Source: Bacteroidales bacterium UBA4363 (GTDB lineage: Bacteria; Bacteroidota; Bacteroidia; Bacteroidales; Paludibacteraceae). Taken from it: a stretch of DNA of 64,000 nucleotides. The notes under the pieces are model-generated. The model was not told where the DNA came from, ran no database searches, and saw only the letters and a program-made list of their open reading frames with translations. Position numbers and translations under genes: made by a program. The stretch covers positions 8,841 to 72,840 of the forward strand of contig DGSL01000026.1 of assembly GCA_002393965.1 (NCBI GenBank). Reading direction: 5' to 3'. Below, piece after piece: positions 45,622-55,899 of the stretch. Numbering within the stretch: the stretch's first letter is position 1; every line of letters starts with the position of its first letter.

Positions 45622-46206
45622 TCAATCTCGCTGAAGCAGAAACTCTGCTAATTTACGTATTGCCTTTCCCCGATGACTGATGTCATTTTTTACTTCTGCA
45701 TCCAATTGAGCAAACGTTTCATCAAAACCGTCCGGCACAAAAATGGGATCATATCCAAACCCACCATCTCCACGTTTTTCTTCCAGGATTTTCCCTTCCA
45801 CAACACCATCGAATAAAAATTCCTCTCCATTTAAGATCAGAGCCACCACCGTACGGAACCGAGCGTTACGATTACTCTTCGCCTTTAATTCACTTAACAG
45901 TTTCCGCATATTTGCCTGTGCGTCCTTTTCTTCACCTGCGTAACGAGCCGATCGGACTCCTGGTGCCCCGTTCAAAGCATCCACTTCCAGTCCTGTATCA
46001 TCAGAAAAACAATCATAACCGTATTTCTCGTATATGTAACGAGCCTTTAGCAAAGCATTACCTTCAAGAGTATGTGCGGTTTCCTGAATATCCTCATGAC
46101 ATCCTATCTCAGCAAGGCTATGTATCTCGAAACGACTATCTATGATAGCAGAAACCTCCTCCAATTTATGGGCATTGTTGGTTGCAAAGACTAATTTACG
46201 TTTCAT
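45622..46206 (-). CDS. rdgB: RdgB/HAM1 non-canonical purine NTP pyrophosphatase
   Basis: A 194-residue house-cleaning enzyme that hydrolyses ITP, XTP and dITP to monophosphates. It starts [15 protein letters not shown] and carries [30 protein letters not shown], and DISHRGKAI. Length is standard. It lies between the EnvC-like gene and porZ. Confidence 0.95.
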   Translation of the reverse strand: MKRKLVFATNNAHKLEEVSAIIDSRFEIHSLAEIGCHEDIQETAHTLEGNALLKARYIYEKYGYDCFSDDTGLEVDALNGAPGVRSARYAGEEKDAQANMRKLLSELKAKSNRNARFRTVVALILNGEEFLFDGVVEGKILEEKRGDGGFGYDPIFVPDGFDETFAQLDAEVKNDISHRGKAIRKLAEFLLQRD

Positions 46207-46227
46207 CTCGATTTCCCTTTCAATTAA

Positions 46228-47508
46228 TTATTTACTCAACCACACTTCCGGATTCTGCAAGGCTGCATTTTTATACACCATAAAATACAATTCAGACCTA
46301 TTCTCCTTTGAAGCATCCACATAAACCCGTCCCAATTTCTGACGAGATTTCACCTTTGTTCCACTTTGCACGTAAGCAGCACCTAAATTGGCATAGACCG
46401 TACGATAATTACCATGTTTAACAATAATCGCCGTATTGTTCCCCGGAATGGCAAAAACCTGTGTTACCTCTCCATCATAAACAGCACATGCATCAGCTCC
46501 CGAAGATGTCTGAATATATATGCCCTTATTATTTACCTGTACATGATCCAACACAGGATGGGGATGTAAACCAAAATGCCCTGTTATAACACCCTTCACA
46601 GGCCATGGCAACCTGCCCCTATTTGCTTCAAATCCCCCTGCAATCAATCCTTCCTCCTTAGTCATAGAAACGCTTGGAGCAGAGGAAGAAGCGGTTGATG
46701 ATTTGCTGTCGGATGATTTTGCAGAAGCAGTCGATTTTTGTTTTGCTTTTCTTTCTGCGTCTGCTTTTGCCTTGGCACGTCGTTCGGCAGCAGCTATTTC
46801 AGCAGCAATCATATCATCCACTTTCTTATTCAATTGTGCTGCCTGTTTCTGTTGTTTTTCCAGCAACACCTTCAATTCCGACTCCTTCTTCGTCAAAGAG
46901 CTTAACATTTGTTCTTTTTTCTCTTGGGAACGTTGCAAATTCTGATGTTCTTGCTGCTTATTTATCAATGTCTCAGATTTTGCATTTTTAGTTGCTATCA
47001 GAGCCTGCTGCTTGCCATTCAAGGCATCGGTCAGTTCCTGAATTTTCTGTGTTTGTTCCTTTCTATACCTGCTATATTGCTGCACATAACGCATACGTCT
47101 ATATGCTTGGCTTACTGATTCAGAAGAAAAAACAAACATCAGCTGGCTACTACGTGTTTTATGGTAATAGCCATGACGGATTAGTTTAGCATACTCGGCT
47201 TTTGCCTCTGAGAGTTGTGTCTCCAATTCAACTTTTTCCTTGTTTAGGACATTCAGATTTCGATCTAATAAAAAAACTTCTTCATTTAAAGACTTTATCA
47301 ACGTCTGTCGTTCCGATATCTGCTTTTTCAAGACAGCCAGATTACTTACAGTATTTTTTTGGGTACGCTGATTCTCCCTAAGCAGACGATTAGTCATTTC
47401 AATATTTTGCTTTGCTTTCTGTTGTTTTTTCTTTAACTGCTTAAGCGTTTCTGCTTGAGAAAACAAAACAAGAAAACAAGAAAAAAGAATCAAAATAATA
47501 CGATGCAT
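46228..47508 (-). CDS. EnvC-like murein hydrolase activator, degenerate LytM domain
   Basis: A 426-residue exported protein: signal peptide (about 1-19, ending VLFSQA), a long coiled coil (about 20-250), a Lys/Ala/Ser-rich linker, and a C-terminal M23/LytM domain (about 300-425) starting PWPVKGVITGHFGLHPHP. Zinc ligands of active LytM enzymes are missing: the HxxxD position reads NNKGIYI, and the HxH position reads ELYFMVY. So it should activate amidases rather than cut peptidoglycan, as E. coli EnvC does. Confidence 0.9.
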   Translation of the reverse strand: MHRIILILFSCFLVLFSQAETLKQLKKKQQKAKQNIEMTNRLLRENQRTQKNTVSNLAVLKKQISERQTLIKSLNEEVFLLDRNLNVLNKEKVELETQLSEAKAEYAKLIRHGYYHKTRSSQLMFVFSSESVSQAYRRMRYVQQYSRYRKEQTQKIQELTDALNGKQQALIATKNAKSETLINKQQEHQNLQRSQEKKEQMLSSLTKKESELKVLLEKQQKQAAQLNKKVDDMIAAEIAAAERRAKAKADAERKAKQKSTASAKSSDSKSSTASSSAPSVSMTKEEGLIAGGFEANRGRLPWPVKGVITGHFGLHPHPVLDHVQVNNKGIYIQTSSGADACAVYDGEVTQVFAIPGNNTAIIVKHGNYRTVYANLGAAYVQSGTKVKSRQKLGRVYVDASKENRSELYFMVYKNAALQNPEVWLSK

Positions 47509-47563
47509 ATAGGTGTATCTCCTTTACTCATTAGATCAGAATATGAATTTCCTACCCTTCATT

Positions 47564-48406
47564 TTAAAAATTAAAGAGATCATTCGGACTATCCACACGA
47601 CTGTATTTCTGTTTTTGCGTCACATTAAACTTCACAGGCTTATTAAATTCAGCCGTTTTTACCGTAATATCCAAAAATCCTGTTGACTTTCCCCGTTCAG
47701 CATTTACATTGATCACATATGGAAACTTCACTCCGCCCTTCTCCGAAAAATCACTATAAAGACATTTCATCTTGACATTTCTATAGTTTACCTGGGCCTT
47801 CGTAATACTTCCACTTTTATCCACATCGAACTGGTGGGCATACCCTGCCTCATTTGCTGCCGCGACCAACTGGACACCCATATCAAGATCTTTTGCCGCC
47901 AAATGTTTCAAACATTCAGAGCTTGTAGTCGATCTTTCACCAATCAGGAAGAGACGATTCAACAAAAGTGCTTGCAAATCTTGAAACTCCATCGTCACAC
48001 CAAAAGTTTTTGACAAATAAGAGAGGTCTGTCTGATAGAACTTGCCTTGAATCTTGTTTACAATAACAACATTCTTCGGAGTAATTTCCATACGAACAGC
48101 TTCTATTCCCATCACCGGATTAATACAGATCTGTATCAGGCTATCCTTTTTAATTTTCATCGTAGCCGGTGAAGAAAGGTTGCGTCCATCCGCATTCATA
48201 CGAACCGTCACTTTCATGTTCGCCGTGTTAATCTTCGGTTCATAAAGCCGAAAACTCACTTTCTTCTCGTGCGGTTTCGTTACAATCCCCATTGAATCTA
48301 CTTGGGATGTATTTTGGTGCATTCGTCCAGAACGACAGGAAGGCAACCATAACGCCAATACTATCACAGACGAAATTAAGAAGGCTTGTTTTTTTCTATT
48401 CCTCAT
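47564..48406 (-). CDS. DUF4292 lipoprotein
   Basis: A 280-residue lipoprotein with lipobox LPSC (Cys24). The rest is largely beta strand, with NADGRNLSSPATMKIKKDSL and IQICINPVMGIEAVRMEITP, typical of DUF4292, a family resembling LolA/LolB-type lipid carriers in general shape. Function is not established. The start at 48406 overlaps the preceding TPR gene by 11 bases and removes an unrelated 19-codon extension. In Bacteroidetes it is regularly placed between the TPR and EnvC-like genes. Confidence 0.87.
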   Translation of the reverse strand: MRNRKKQAFLISSVIVLALWLPSCRSGRMHQNTSQVDSMGIVTKPHEKKVSFRLYEPKINTANMKVTVRMNADGRNLSSPATMKIKKDSLIQICINPVMGIEAVRMEITPKNVVIVNKIQGKFYQTDLSYLSKTFGVTMEFQDLQALLLNRLFLIGERSTTSSECLKHLAAKDLDMGVQLVAAANEAGYAHQFDVDKSGSITKAQVNYRNVKMKCLYSDFSEKGGVKFPYVINVNAERGKSTGFLDITVKTAEFNKPVKFNVTQKQKYSRVDSPNDLFNF

Positions 48407-50120
48407 GATAAACTCCTGTTTTAATCTTCTTCTCCAATAGGGTTGATCTATTCCCCATGTCATAAGATTTCTTCCACCATTGAATCGCCTCTTCCTGCTT
48501 TCCTATTTTAGAAAGGATATCTCCATAGTGTTCTGCAATAACTTCGTTATCAGCTCCACCCTTATCAACAGCCTGTTTGATATAGAGTTCAGCCATCACA
48601 AAATTTTCCTGGACGAAAAAGACCCACGCATATGTATCCAAAAATGAAATATTATTCGGGTCATACTGAAGCGCCGCTCCACTCATTTTTTCAGCTTTGG
48701 CAAGCTGTTCCTTGCGTACAGCTAAAAAATACGCATAATTGTTTAACATCAGCGGGTTGTGCGGATTTGACTGATAACTATCTTCATAGTAGCCAAATGC
48801 CGTTGCATAGTCCTGTTCAGTAGCATAAATATCACCGAGTAACATTTCCGCTTCCGCCTTTATGCTTGCCTTCTGTTCCGGTCGTGACAGTTCAATACAT
48901 TTCTTAAATAATCCCTTTGCCTCGTCCCTCTTTTGATGGCTGTATGCATACAAGGCCTTCACGTAAACAAACGTAGCTTCTTCTGGCATTATATTCTGCG
49001 CAGAATCACAAGTCCTTATTGCATTGACAGAATCCTTTTTGTATTCATAAATATCAATGATTGAAGCCCATGCCGTTACATTCTGCGGATTGATGCGTAC
49101 TATTTCCTGAAATTCCCGAAGGGATTCGTCATACTTCTTCTGCATCATCAACAACGTAACATAAGTCTGATGTGTCATTTCATCATTCGGATATTGTCGA
49201 AGCAGACGTTTTAGGCTCGTCTCTGTGGTATGAATACTAGCATTTGGAGTCGCCAAATACTGTTGAAGATATCCTGTCTTCTGCATCAAAGTCAAAGAAG
49301 AATCCAACATAGCCTGTGTGAGCATCGAATCCGCTAAGGCAGAGTCACCTTTGGCTCTGTAGAGTTCAGTCTGTGTCGGAAACAATGATTCATTATGCGG
49401 GTCCATCACTCTAACCTCATCCAGAACTTTCTGAGCTTGCGTCATGTCCCCTTCATAAATAAAGGACTGAGCCAAAGCCAGTTTATAGTCATAATTATTC
49501 GGATATTTTTTCGACAAGCGTTGCAATTCTTTTCTTGCCCGTCTATTATCCTGCATAGCAGAATATATCTGGGCTTTCCGGAAAGAAGTAAACTCATTGA
49601 TATCGTTCTTTTTTTCCAAACGGTTCAGGACTTCGACAGCTTTATCCGGTCTTCTTTGCTGCAAATACAAATTGGATAATTTATAGTCTATGTCATCCAA
49701 GTCCTTGCGTTGCTCCGCCATATTTTCATAGACCCCAATAGCCCCATCAAGATCATTGTTTCGGAGTAGATTTGAAGCCACTGCTGCCTTATACATAAAA
49801 TTGTCGGGCTCTAAAAGCAGAGCTCTCTGTGCAAAACGCAAAGCATTCTGTTCGTCATCCACCAGAGCATAAACTTTAGAAAATTCAAATGCCAAAGCAG
49901 CACTTTGGGGGTCAATATAATAACACTCTGTCAACAAATCCGCAGCCTGATCCGGATGTCCTGCCAACCGTTGTCTTACTGCCTCAGCGAAGAAGTAGTC
50001 GAACTTGTGAGCGAAAGGATCATATTCAGGACGAGCATCTTCATTCTTAACAGATGAGAATACAAGTGCAGATCCGGTCTGTAACAAAATCAGAAGTAAC
50101 AGGATGAATCTTCTTTCCAT
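48396..50120 (-). CDS. exported tetratricopeptide-repeat protein
   Basis: A 574-residue protein with an N-terminal hydrophobic signal (RRFILLLLILLQTGSALVF) and at least ten TPR-like helical pairs from residue 35 to the end, for example NALRFAQRALLLEPDNFMYK and EQLAKAEKMSGAALQYDPNN. It probably scaffolds an envelope complex; the partner is unknown. It overlaps the DUF4292 gene and follows dut by 35 bases. Confidence 0.88.
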   Translation of the reverse strand: MERRFILLLLILLQTGSALVFSSVKNEDARPEYDPFAHKFDYFFAEAVRQRLAGHPDQAADLLTECYYIDPQSAALAFEFSKVYALVDDEQNALRFAQRALLLEPDNFMYKAAVASNLLRNNDLDGAIGVYENMAEQRKDLDDIDYKLSNLYLQQRRPDKAVEVLNRLEKKNDINEFTSFRKAQIYSAMQDNRRARKELQRLSKKYPNNYDYKLALAQSFIYEGDMTQAQKVLDEVRVMDPHNESLFPTQTELYRAKGDSALADSMLTQAMLDSSLTLMQKTGYLQQYLATPNASIHTTETSLKRLLRQYPNDEMTHQTYVTLLMMQKKYDESLREFQEIVRINPQNVTAWASIIDIYEYKKDSVNAIRTCDSAQNIMPEEATFVYVKALYAYSHQKRDEAKGLFKKCIELSRPEQKASIKAEAEMLLGDIYATEQDYATAFGYYEDSYQSNPHNPLMLNNYAYFLAVRKEQLAKAEKMSGAALQYDPNNISFLDTYAWVFFVQENFVMAELYIKQAVDKGGADNEVIAEHYGDILSKIGKQEEAIQWWKKSYDMGNRSTLLEKKIKTGVYHEE

Positions 50121-50155
50121 AGCCCTATAAATAAGAATGTTACTTATGGGTTTTA

Positions 50156-50599
50156 TTATTTTTCCCCTGTGTGGCCAAAACCACCAGTCCCTCGTTCGGT
50201 TTCATCCAATGTTTCAACCTCCAGCCACTCTACCTGAGAATGTCGAGCAACTACCATTTGACAGATACGCTCTCCATCCACTACCTCAAACGGCTCATGA
50301 GAAAGATTGATAAGAATCACACCTATCTCCCCTCTATAATCGGCATCAATAGTACCTGGAGAATTGAGAACAGTGATTCCCTTCTTCAATGCCAAACCGC
50401 TACGAGGACGAATCTGAGCTTCAAAGCCTTGCGGCAAGGAAAGAAACAATCCAGTCGGTATTAGTTTACGTTCCATCGGCTGCAACACTATCGGCTCGTC
50501 TAAGTTAGCACGCAAATCCATTCCCGCAGAAAGATCCGTTGCATAAGCAGGTAGCTGATGTTTCGAACGATTGATTACTTTAATCTTTTGGAATTCCAT
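50156..50599 (-). CDS. dut: deoxyuridine triphosphatase
   Basis: A 147-residue trimeric dUTPase that keeps uracil out of DNA and supplies dUMP. Motifs: [53 protein letters not shown], and the C-terminal [10 protein letters not shown] arm. Length is standard. It starts 10 bases after aroB. Confidence 0.97.
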   Translation of the reverse strand: MEFQKIKVINRSKHQLPAYATDLSAGMDLRANLDEPIVLQPMERKLIPTGLFLSLPQGFEAQIRPRSGLALKKGITVLNSPGTIDADYRGEIGVILINLSHEPFEVVDGERICQMVVARHSQVEWLEVETLDETERGTGGFGHTGEK

Positions 50600-50609
50600 A
50601 ACATTATCA

Positions 50610-51677
50610 TTAAAGTCCTACCGAGTCTCTATAAAAATCCAATGACTCATTGATAAGATTCGCATTTACATGCTGATTGATTTGAATTTGTCCTATATCG
50701 GACAATAAGGTGAAGTTTATTTCTCCTTTTTCATCATTTTTTTTGTCGTGGAGCATCAAGCCATGAATTCGGTCATAATCATCGCAAGAGATATTTAAAG
50801 ATCCGTAGGTTTCTCGAATGATACTTACAGCTTGACGCAAAACAGGTTTCGGAAACCCTAACAGAACATGCGAGATGTAGAGTTCTGAGATGATTCCCCA
50901 TGCTACGGCATATCCATGCAAAGCCGGTGTTTTTTTCTCGTGTGAGACTGTTTCAAAAGCGTGACCAAACGTATGACCAAAATTCAGAGCTTTGCGAATA
51001 TTCTTCTCATACGGATCCTTTTCCACAATCCTTTCCTTTACAGCAATAGAACGGCCTATCAATCCTTTCAACTCCATTAAATCAAATCTTTCTCGATCAA
51101 AAGAGACCAATTTATTCCATTCATCGTAAGAGGAAATCAATCCATGCTTCAACATCTCTGCAAAGCCAGACACACGATTCGAATAATCCAAAGTGGAAAA
51201 GAAGCGGGTATCTATGATGACCGCATCAGAGGAATTGATAACCCCTATTTCATTCTTCAATCCATTGAAATTAACACCGTTTTTCCCACCAATAGCAGCA
51301 TCAACAGCACCAAGCAACGTCGTTGGAATATTAATATAAGACATACCGCGTTTGAAGGTCGAAGCCGCAAAACCACCAAGATCCGTCACCATACCTCCTC
51401 CCAGATTCAACAATAACGATTTACGAGTTGCTCCCTTTTCGCTCAGAAACATCCATACATCAGACAATGTATCAACATGTTTGTGAGCATCTCCAGCACC
51501 AATCACACAAACGGGACATGATCTCAATCGGTCATAACTATCTAAAAGATAGGGTAAACATAGACTATACGTTTTTTCATCACATAAGATAAAAATATCA
51601 TCTAAAGACCGATTGGCCAGCAAGCGGCTCAAATCGTCTCCCAAATTGTCGGACAGAACAATTTCTTGTTTACTCAT
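50610..51677 (-). CDS. aroB: 3-dehydroquinate synthase
   Basis: A 355-residue enzyme forming 3-dehydroquinate in the shikimate pathway, using NAD and a divalent metal. Motifs: [40 protein letters not shown], and the metal-site [13 protein letters not shown] frame from the ATG at 51677 gives full length. It appears to begin the run of genes down to parE, with spacers under 60 bases throughout. Confidence 0.95.
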   Translation of the reverse strand: MSKQEIVLSDNLGDDLSRLLANRSLDDIFILCDEKTYSLCLPYLLDSYDRLRSCPVCVIGAGDAHKHVDTLSDVWMFLSEKGATRKSLLLNLGGGMVTDLGGFAASTFKRGMSYINIPTTLLGAVDAAIGGKNGVNFNGLKNEIGVINSSDAVIIDTRFFSTLDYSNRVSGFAEMLKHGLISSYDEWNKLVSFDRERFDLMELKGLIGRSIAVKERIVEKDPYEKNIRKALNFGHTFGHAFETVSHEKKTPALHGYAVAWGIISELYISHVLLGFPKPVLRQAVSIIRETYGSLNISCDDYDRIHGLMLHDKKNDEKGEINFTLLSDIGQIQINQHVNANLINESLDFYRDSVGL

Positions 51678-51781
51678 TATTGATTCTTGGCTGGGTATTA
51701 TATAAAACCTTTAATATTTTCGTCTAAACACACAACACACATAGTTAACCCTCGCGCTCTTGCCTCTATAGATTAGGTAAA

Positions 51782-52471
51782 TTATTTGCGTTGACTATTC
51801 AGAATAATTTTTCTCAGTTCTTCGCATCCTTCAGTGGCCACTTTCTGTATGAAAATCACGTCTCGGTAAGAATTTACAGGTTTGGGATCTATCAGATAAA
51901 TCGGAACATCCATAGGGACATAATTCAACAGTCCAGCTGCGGGATACACATTAAGAGACGTACCAATCACCACAAAAATCTCTGCATGACGAACAATCTC
52001 CACCGCCTCAGAGAACGCAGGAACGTCCTCCTCGAAAAAGACAATGTACGGACGAGCCTGCGTCCCATTGATGGTATCTCCCAGACGTATCGGGTCGTAC
52101 CCTATGTCCACCACTTTACGTTTGGACATATCGCACGCCTTTGTCAATTCGCCATGCAAATGCAATACATAGGAACTTCCAGCGCGTTCGTGAAGATTGT
52201 CCACATTCTGCGTGATGATTTGCACCTGAAAATCTTTTTCCAACCCCGCCAACAGTTCATGTCCCCGATTTGGTTTTGCTTTCTGCAGATCACGTCGCAA
52301 ACCATTATAAAACTCCAGCACCAGCTCGGGATTATTTTCCAAAGCACGTGGAGTACAAACGTCTTCGACTCTGTACTTTTCCCACAAACCATTGCTATCC
52401 CGAAAGGTACTGAATCCACTTTCAGCACTCATTCCAGCCCCTGTCAAGACAACAATTTTCTTCTTTGGCAT
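51782..52471 (-). CDS. cobB: Sir2-family NAD-dependent deacylase without zinc cysteines
   Basis: A 229-residue sirtuin. The NAD-binding GAGMSAESGFSTFRDSNGLW, TQNVDNLHERAGS and catalytic His in LHLHGEL are intact, as is the late VIGTSLNVYPAAGL. The four-cysteine zinc ribbon normally found after HGEL is absent: only one Cys (TKACDMSKRK) remains. Similar loss is known in some bacterial sirtuins. It probably removes acyl groups from lysines. It has a -7 box at 52545-52538. Confidence 0.9.
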   Translation of the reverse strand: MPKKKIVVLTGAGMSAESGFSTFRDSNGLWEKYRVEDVCTPRALENNPELVLEFYNGLRRDLQKAKPNRGHELLAGLEKDFQVQIITQNVDNLHERAGSSYVLHLHGELTKACDMSKRKVVDIGYDPIRLGDTINGTQARPYIVFFEEDVPAFSEAVEIVRHAEIFVVIGTSLNVYPAAGLLNYVPMDVPIYLIDPKPVNSYRDVIFIQKVATEGCEELRKIILNSQRK

Positions 52472-52537
52472 ACTTCCCTTCTCTGATTTTAAACAACCAT
52501 CACACCAACGTTATGCGACAGTCATTTGATTAACTAA

Positions 52538-52545
52538 CAAAGTTA
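52538..52545 (-). promoter_or_regulatory. -7 box for cobB
   Basis: TAACTTTG on the minus strand, 66 bases upstream of the cobB start. The surrounding 219-base gap holds no gene that I can support. Confidence 0.4.
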
Positions 52546-52690
52546 GCAAAATTCCTCAATTTCCGACTTTCACTGCGGTTAAAATCGCACCAGACTTATA
52601 GAACATCTCATCCATCTCCTTTGCTCTTCTCTTTCAAAAGGGACAGAAAGTCACTGTACGGCCTCGCACGTCAGCAGAAACAAGCCATTA

Positions 52691-53911
52691 TTATTCGTAG
52701 CGAATAGCATCAATTGGATTCAGGGAAGAAGCCTTCCGCGCTGGATACCAGCCAAAGAAAATCCCAGTAACAGTACAAACACCAAAACTCAGCAGGACAC
52801 TCCAAGGTTGTACAAACACCGGCCATTGGGCAACAACATTAATAAGTATCGCACAAAATACACCCAATAAAACCCCTATGACACCACCAGTAATGGAGAT
52901 GATAACGGCCTCAACAAGAAACTGAGAGAGTATGTCCCGACTGCGCGCACCGACCGACATGCGAAGTCCTATTTCCTTCGTTCGTTCCGTCACAGAAACA
53001 TACATGATGTTCATAATGCCTATACCACCAACCAGTAGTGAAATTCCCGCAATACACGACAACAAAATCGTCAACAAATCTGTCGTAGAATTCATCATCG
53101 AAGACAGTTCCTGTTGAGACCGAATTGTGAAGTTGTCTTCCCCATCTACTTTAATCTTGTGCGTATATCGCAACACCTCCGTGATCTCCTCCACTGCTTC
53201 TTCCGTTCTTCTTTCGGAAACGGCAGAACATACTATCTGCTGTAAATAAGTTACAGACAGTATACGCTTCATAACAGTAGTGTAGGGCGCCAGGACAATA
53301 TCATCCTGATCCCTGCCCATTGCATTGTATCCCTTCGACTTCAGCACTCCTGTAATACGGAATGGGATTGAATTGAATCGGATGATTTTCCCAATGGGAT
53401 CGTTCCCGTCCGGAAAGAGATTTTCCACCACCGTTTTTCCAACGACACATACTTTCGCAGCCGTCCGAATATCCTGTTCAGAGAAATAATCTCCTTCGCT
53501 TATTTGATATTGCCGAATAGACAGGTAATCAAGACCTACGCCCTGCAACGACGAAGGAGAATTATTATTCCCATTGATCAACTGTCCGCTTGATGAAACC
53601 AAAGGGCTGACTGCTACGACAGATGTCACTTGTTTTCTTATCGTCTCGTAATCCTCCAATTTCAATGTCTGCATGGAACTTGCATCCTGACGAACTCCAC
53701 CTCTGGTATCGGCTCCTGGCTGGATCATAATCATATTGCTTCCCATTTCCGATATCTGTTGTTGGATGCTGCGTTTGGATCCCTGACCAATGGCCAGCAT
53801 CGTTATCACAGAAGCCACACCTATTATGATGCCCAGCATTGTCAGGAAAGATCGAAACTTATTATTCCCCAATGCTCTCAAAGATATTTTCAGAAGATTA
53901 CCAAAATTCAT
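52691..53911 (-). CDS. MacB-type ABC transporter permease
   Basis: A 406-residue membrane protein with one N-terminal helix (FRSFLTMLGIIIGVASVITML), a large periplasmic MacB_PCD domain, and three C-terminal helices (FtsX fold) that include IGLRMSVGARSRDILSQFL. The ATP-binding domain, fused in E. coli MacB, is here a separate gene just upstream. It acts with the MacA-like adaptor and the TolC-like channel as a tripartite exporter. The ATG at 53911 was chosen over one three codons upstream; both are plausible. Confidence 0.9.
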   Translation of the reverse strand: MNFGNLLKISLRALGNNKFRSFLTMLGIIIGVASVITMLAIGQGSKRSIQQQISEMGSNMIMIQPGADTRGGVRQDASSMQTLKLEDYETIRKQVTSVVAVSPLVSSSGQLINGNNNSPSSLQGVGLDYLSIRQYQISEGDYFSEQDIRTAAKVCVVGKTVVENLFPDGNDPIGKIIRFNSIPFRITGVLKSKGYNAMGRDQDDIVLAPYTTVMKRILSVTYLQQIVCSAVSERRTEEAVEEITEVLRYTHKIKVDGEDNFTIRSQQELSSMMNSTTDLLTILLSCIAGISLLVGGIGIMNIMYVSVTERTKEIGLRMSVGARSRDILSQFLVEAVIISITGGVIGVLLGVFCAILINVVAQWPVFVQPWSVLLSFGVCTVTGIFFGWYPARKASSLNPIDAIRYE

Positions 53912-53932
53912 GACTAACAATTAAGAGAAAAC

Positions 53933-54670
53933 CTAATCTTCTATCGGAAGAGAGGCGAGCATAGCCGCCGCATCTGCCACATCCGAATTAAAACTATCTT
54001 CCATAACACGTCCGTCACGAAGAAAAATATTTCGTGTGCTATATCGTGAAAGTTCAGGATTGTGCGTCACAAAAATAATGGTTCGTCCTTCGGCATGAAG
54101 TTTCTGGAACAAGACCATGATCTCAAAAGAGGTTCGTGTATCCAAGTTACCCGTTGCCTCATCCGCCAAAACAACAGAAGGATTATTGACCAAAGCACGT
54201 GCGATGGCCACCCTCTGCATCTGACCACCCGACATCTGGTTGCTCATATGATCGAGACGATTTCCAAGTCCAACATCCTGTAGAGCCTTCACCGCACGGT
54301 CTCTCCTTTCTACACTACTAACCGAAGGATTATACATCAAGGGCAGTTCAACATTTTCCACGGCAGTTGTCTTTGTCAGCAAATTATAGTTCTGGAATAC
54401 AAAACCGATTTTTCGATTGCGAAGAACCGCCCGTTCATCACGGCTCATTTCACCTACAGAATTCCCATCCAAAAGATAGGAGCCGGAAGTCGGTGTATCA
54501 AGGCATCCGAGTATATTCAACATCGTTGACTTTCCACTTCCAGACGTCCCCATGATAGTCACGAACTCTCCTTTCATGATATCGAAGGACACTCCTTTCA
54601 GTGCGTGCACCGTCTCGTTCCCAACGATAAAGTCACGATGGATATCTTTCAGAGAAATAACCGTTGCCAT
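53933..54670 (-). CDS. MacB-type ABC transporter ATPase
   Basis: A 245-residue ATPase with Walker A GTSGSGKST, signature MSGGQMQRVAIARAL, Walker B VLADEATGNLD and H-loop VTHNPE. The FVFQNYNLL segment is typical of the MacB/LolD group. It is the energy source for the neighbouring permease, 21 bases downstream, and starts 6 bases after the adaptor gene. Confidence 0.92.
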   Translation of the reverse strand: MATVISLKDIHRDFIVGNETVHALKGVSFDIMKGEFVTIMGTSGSGKSTMLNILGCLDTPTSGSYLLDGNSVGEMSRDERAVLRNRKIGFVFQNYNLLTKTTAVENVELPLMYNPSVSSVERRDRAVKALQDVGLGNRLDHMSNQMSGGQMQRVAIARALVNNPSVVLADEATGNLDTRTSFEIMVLFQKLHAEGRTIIFVTHNPELSRYSTRNIFLRDGRVMEDSFNSDVADAAAMLASLPIED

Positions 54671-54676
54671 AAGTAT

Positions 54677-55864
54677 TTATTTTTTCTTCTTTGAATGTGA
54701 CGGCATAAAAGGAGATTTCTCTTTCTTCTCTACCTCGCCCTTCTCTCCAGCCACGTTGTGAGAATTCCTCTCCAACACCACCTTTGTACCCTCCTTTATC
54801 CCCGAAAGGATCTCAGTCCGACCTCCTGCTACCAGACCTACTTCAACAGCATGAGCAACAAAGCGATGATCTTCGCGTGTCCACAACTTATGAATACCCT
54901 TACAATCTACTATTTCATCCGACCCGTCTGTCCGTTCCAAACTTGTCGGATCGAACTTCAACGCCCTAGAAGGAACGCTTAGAACATTGTTTTTCTCCTG
55001 AGTAAAAATATTCACACTAGCCGTTAGTCCCGGTTTAAGTTTCAGCTGTGGATTCGGCGCACCAATAATCACCTCGTACGTTACCACATTATTGGTCGTT
55101 GTCGGTTCCTGTCTCACCTGTCTCACAATTCCCTCGAAAGTCTCATTCGGGAAAGCGTCAACCGTAAAACTGACACGCTGTCCTTCCCTTACATTACCTA
55201 TATCGGCCTCATCAATATCCGCCACAACCTGCATATCCGTCAAGTCGTTAGCGATGACGAAGAGAGTTGGAGTACTGAAAGAAGACGCCACCGTCTGTCC
55301 TTCCTCCACCGAACGACTTAGCACGACTCCATCTATCGGAGAATAAATGGTTGCATAGCCTAGGTTTGTCTGAGCCTTGGATACTTCATTCTTTGCCACC
55401 TCATAATTACTTTTTGCCTTGTTGAAGCTGGCATATGCCGATTCATAGTCAACATCGGCAATCAGCTGCTTCTCGTGTAGATACTTCTGACGTTCATAAT
55501 TCTTCTGCTCAATTTCATAATCAGATTTCGCTGCCGAAAGGTTGCTTTTTTTTGACTCCAAGTCAGACATAAGGTTCGTCTTATCGAGTTCAGCAATGAC
55601 CTGACCTTTTTTTACTTCGCTATTGTAATCCACATACAAACGACTGACGATACCAGAGACCTGGGTACCCACCTCCACTTGAGAAACAGGTTCTACAGTC
55701 CCCGTAGCTGTAATAGAACTACTCATCGTTACTCTCTCCACCTCAACCATTTCATAAGTCACCTTTTCGGAATTCTTTTTCCCGAGGAACCACCACAAAG
55801 ACAAACTCACCAAAGCAATGAGAACAATGGTGACAAGAACTTTTGTGACATTTGACGATTTCAT
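54677..55864 (-). CDS. MacA-like periplasmic adaptor protein
   Basis: A 395-residue membrane-fusion protein with one N-terminal anchor helix (about 7-27), a biotinyl-lipoyl-like half motif (VSQVEVGTQVSGIVSRLYVD), a long coiled-coil hairpin (about 100-180), the second lipoyl half (TIYSPIDGVVLSRSVEEGQT) and beta-barrel domains. The C terminus ends in a lysine-rich tail. It links the inner-membrane MacB-type transporter with the TolC-like channel encoded just upstream. Confidence 0.9.
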   Translation of the reverse strand: MKSSNVTKVLVTIVLIALVSLSLWWFLGKKNSEKVTYEMVEVERVTMSSSITATGTVEPVSQVEVGTQVSGIVSRLYVDYNSEVKKGQVIAELDKTNLMSDLESKKSNLSAAKSDYEIEQKNYERQKYLHEKQLIADVDYESAYASFNKAKSNYEVAKNEVSKAQTNLGYATIYSPIDGVVLSRSVEEGQTVASSFSTPTLFVIANDLTDMQVVADIDEADIGNVREGQRVSFTVDAFPNETFEGIVRQVRQEPTTTNNVVTYEVIIGAPNPQLKLKPGLTASVNIFTQEKNNVLSVPSRALKFDPTSLERTDGSDEIVDCKGIHKLWTREDHRFVAHAVEVGLVAGGRTEILSGIKEGTKVVLERNSHNVAGEKGEVEKKEKSPFMPSHSKKKK

Positions 55865-55899
55865 ATACCTCTTTTTTTATTAATATTACTTATACTAAT

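Noticed and set aside
46600-46625. A further CCATGGCA hairpin copy inside the EnvC-like gene
   Set aside because: Only the core octamer matches; the left and right ends of the family are missing and the site is coding.
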